Part shown: piece after piece, positions 6,515 through 7,112 of the stretch
Position numbering within the stretch: the first letter of the stretch is position 1
Layout of the letters: every line of letters begins with the position of its first letter
Assembly (NCBI GenBank): GCA_020853075.1
Contig: JADYZS010000105.1
Coordinates: 1 to 7,112 of the forward strand
Source: Anaerolineae bacterium
Lineage (GTDB): Bacteria; Chloroflexota; Anaerolineae; JADYZS01
Length of the DNA: 7,112 bases
Direction of reading: 5' to 3'
Made by a program: the position numbers and the translations under genes
Notes under the pieces: generated by a model
Told to the model about the DNA's origin: nothing
Seen by the model: the letters and a program-made list of their open reading frames with translations, nothing else
Databases searched by the model: none

Positions 6515-6546
6515 AAAAGGCCAGTCGTGCGATCAGCACCCTGGCC
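6515..6546 (-). terminator. Rho-independent terminator for the leftward small genes
   Basis: On the minus strand GGCCAG (6546-6541) pairs with CTGGCC (6524-6519), an inner GTGC/GCAC stem (6539-6536 with 6530-6527) closes a 5-nt loop, and four Ts (6518-6515) follow at once. It lies 57 bases after the stop of the 74-aa gene. On the + strand no T-run follows, so it is oriented for leftward transcription. Confidence 0.55.
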
Positions 6547-6603
6547 TGGCAGCAAAACAGGTGGACTTTATGGATGCGGAAGACGCGGTGCAAGGGTCCA
6601 GGC

Positions 6604-6828
6604 TCAACGACCGGCAGGCTGCGAGACCAGGCCGGCCGGCGTGGGGAGTGTCTGGGGCTGCAACGGCGTGTATTTCACAGGGCGATGACAGCGACGGCAG
6701 CGATGTAATCTCTGCTGGTAGGGGTACACGCAGAAGACGTCTTTCTCGTCCGCCCATTCAAACCAAACGTGGCTCGTGTCCGGGTCATGCCCCAACACGA
6801 GGCAGATAATGCCAAGTAACGTTCTCAT
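6604..6828 (-). CDS. Small 74-aa protein with CxxC motif, phage-type hypothetical
   Basis: Reading leftward, ATG at 6828-6826 is preceded by GAAGGGAGCGGG, a usable ribosome binding site. The 74-residue product begins MRTLLGIICLVLGHDPDTSH, continues WFEW (22-25) and VYPYQQRLHRCRRCHRPVKY (34-53), and ends in a Pro-rich tail. A hydrophobic start with LGH, then a single RCRRC pair, recalls small phage-encoded proteins of the type LLCxLLGHxW...RCxRCG, but a second Cys pair for a full zinc ribbon is missing (C33, C44 and C47 plus H19 or H43 could contribute). The frame extends upstream to 6924, but only the shorter start has a ribosome binding site. A promoter-like site upstream and a T-tailed hairpin downstream support it as a real unit. 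Function unknown. Confidence 0.5.
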   Translation of the reverse strand: MRTLLGIICLVLGHDPDTSHVWFEWADEKDVFCVYPYQQRLHRCRRCHRPVKYTPLQPQTLPTPAGLVSQPAGR

Positions 6829-6866
6829 TTTCCCGCTCCCTTCCGCGATATGATTCAAGCCAATCA

Positions 6867-7037
6867 TCATGCTTCTCGGCTGGCGCTGCGCGCGAATACC
6901 TCTCGGATTATAATATCGGCACAATAGGCCCCGGTCAATAGCCCTTCTGTCTCATTAAAGACCAAATAAAGACGCATTTGTGCTGGTTCGCATTTAGACA
7001 AAGGTAACTCTCCCGACGGATAGTCGGGATCGAGCAC
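6867..7037 (-). CDS. Small 56-aa hypothetical protein, or downstream part of an interrupted gene
   Basis: A leftward frame starts at GTG (7037-7035) and ends at TGA (6869-6867). The product contains LDPDYPSGELPLSKCEPAQM (2-21), then LYLVFNETEGLLTGAYCADI (23-42), and has mixed, natural-looking composition. AAGGTG lies just upstream and overlaps the stop of the preceding gene's frame. That preceding frame is the same frame, interrupted only by TAA six bases before the GTG, so this may instead be the distal part of one larger gene broken by a nonsense codon. An internal ATG would give a 36-residue product. I do not recognise the family. It is followed after 38 bases by the 74-aa gene on the same strand. 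Confidence 0.4.
   Translation of the reverse strand: MLDPDYPSGELPLSKCEPAQMRLYLVFNETEGLLTGAYCADIIIREVFARSASREA
6910..6938 (-). promoter_or_regulatory. Candidate promoter for the 74-aa gene
   Basis: On the minus strand TTGACC (6938-6933, five of six) is followed after 17 bases by TATTAT (6915-6910, five of six). It lies inside the 56-aa ORF and would give a leader of about 75 nt before the ATG at 6828. Confidence 0.35.
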
Positions 7038-7043
7038 TGCACC

Positions 7044-7112
7044 TTACCAATCGAGTTTCAGACGACCGATGGTGCTGTCAGCTGCTTTTTCACCACCGGG
7101 AAGCGGTGTTTC
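7044..7112 (-). CDS. C-terminal end of a leftward gene running off the window
   Basis: The frame is open from the window edge and ends at TAA (7046-7044). The visible 22 residues include PLPGGEKAADSTIGRLKLDW. The product cannot be identified from so little. Its stop sits six bases before the GTG of the next ORF in the same frame, which fits either a tightly coupled gene pair or a single gene with a nonsense mutation. Confidence 0.4.
   Translation of the reverse strand, partial: ETPLPGGEKAADSTIGRLKLDW

Noticed and set aside
6441..6809. 122-codon open frame on the plus strand
   Set aside because: The product is Arg/Gly-rich with no motif and overlaps the end of the membrane protein gene. The opposite strand has a better gene with ribosome binding site, promoter-like site and terminator.
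1..7112. CRISPR array, tRNA or rRNA genes
   Set aside because: No regularly spaced direct repeats and no tRNA- or rRNA-like sequence were seen on either strand.

Overview
The window looks like a piece of a free-living bacterial genome of moderately high GC. It resembles Chloroflexota most, for example Anaerolineae or Caldilineae. This is inferred from a twin-arginine family 1 solute-binding lipoprotein, a dCACHE/SpoIIE-type membrane protein, a multi-pass membrane protein with the motif ILRYRLLEVDFIINRTFVYG, and a TGTAGGGGCGCAGCA-type palindrome. No 16S rRNA or housekeeping gene is present, so the assignment is tentative.

Left part (1-1370) is an accessory region with damaged content. It starts inside a DarG-like macrodomain gene, the antitoxin half of a DarTG-type DNA ADP-ribosylation system. 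Any darT would lie left of the window. Next comes a GC-rich remnant of an unrecognised gene with an in-frame stop. A 292-bp non-coding element sits at the end of that remnant. It has 18-bp imperfect terminal inverted repeats, a 9-bp flanking direct repeat and several hairpins, including a perfect 30-bp palindrome, and it looks like a MITE. A further C-terminal gene remnant and a terminator-like hairpin follow.

Central part (1438-6475) is a rightward three-gene unit. It encodes a Tat-type lipoprotein solute-binding protein, then (17-nt overlap) a membrane protein with an extracytoplasmic dCACHE sensor and a cytoplasmic SpoIIE/PP2C-type phosphatase domain, then (73-nt gap) a large membrane protein with a PDZ-like extracytoplasmic loop, a multi-TM region and a weak GAF-like tail. 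No ABC permease or ATPase is present. The arrangement suggests a ligand-sensing membrane complex rather than a transporter. The phosphatase-like domain has lost three of its four usual metal-binding aspartates and the third protein has no kinase domain, so no output enzyme is recognisable in the unit.

Right part (6511-7112) holds leftward small genes convergent with that unit: a C-terminal fragment running off the window, a 56-aa ORF six bases after it in the same frame, and a 74-aa protein with a CxxC motif. A promoter-like site precedes the last of these and a hairpin plus T-run follows it. Such compact small genes are typical of phage-like or other accessory DNA.
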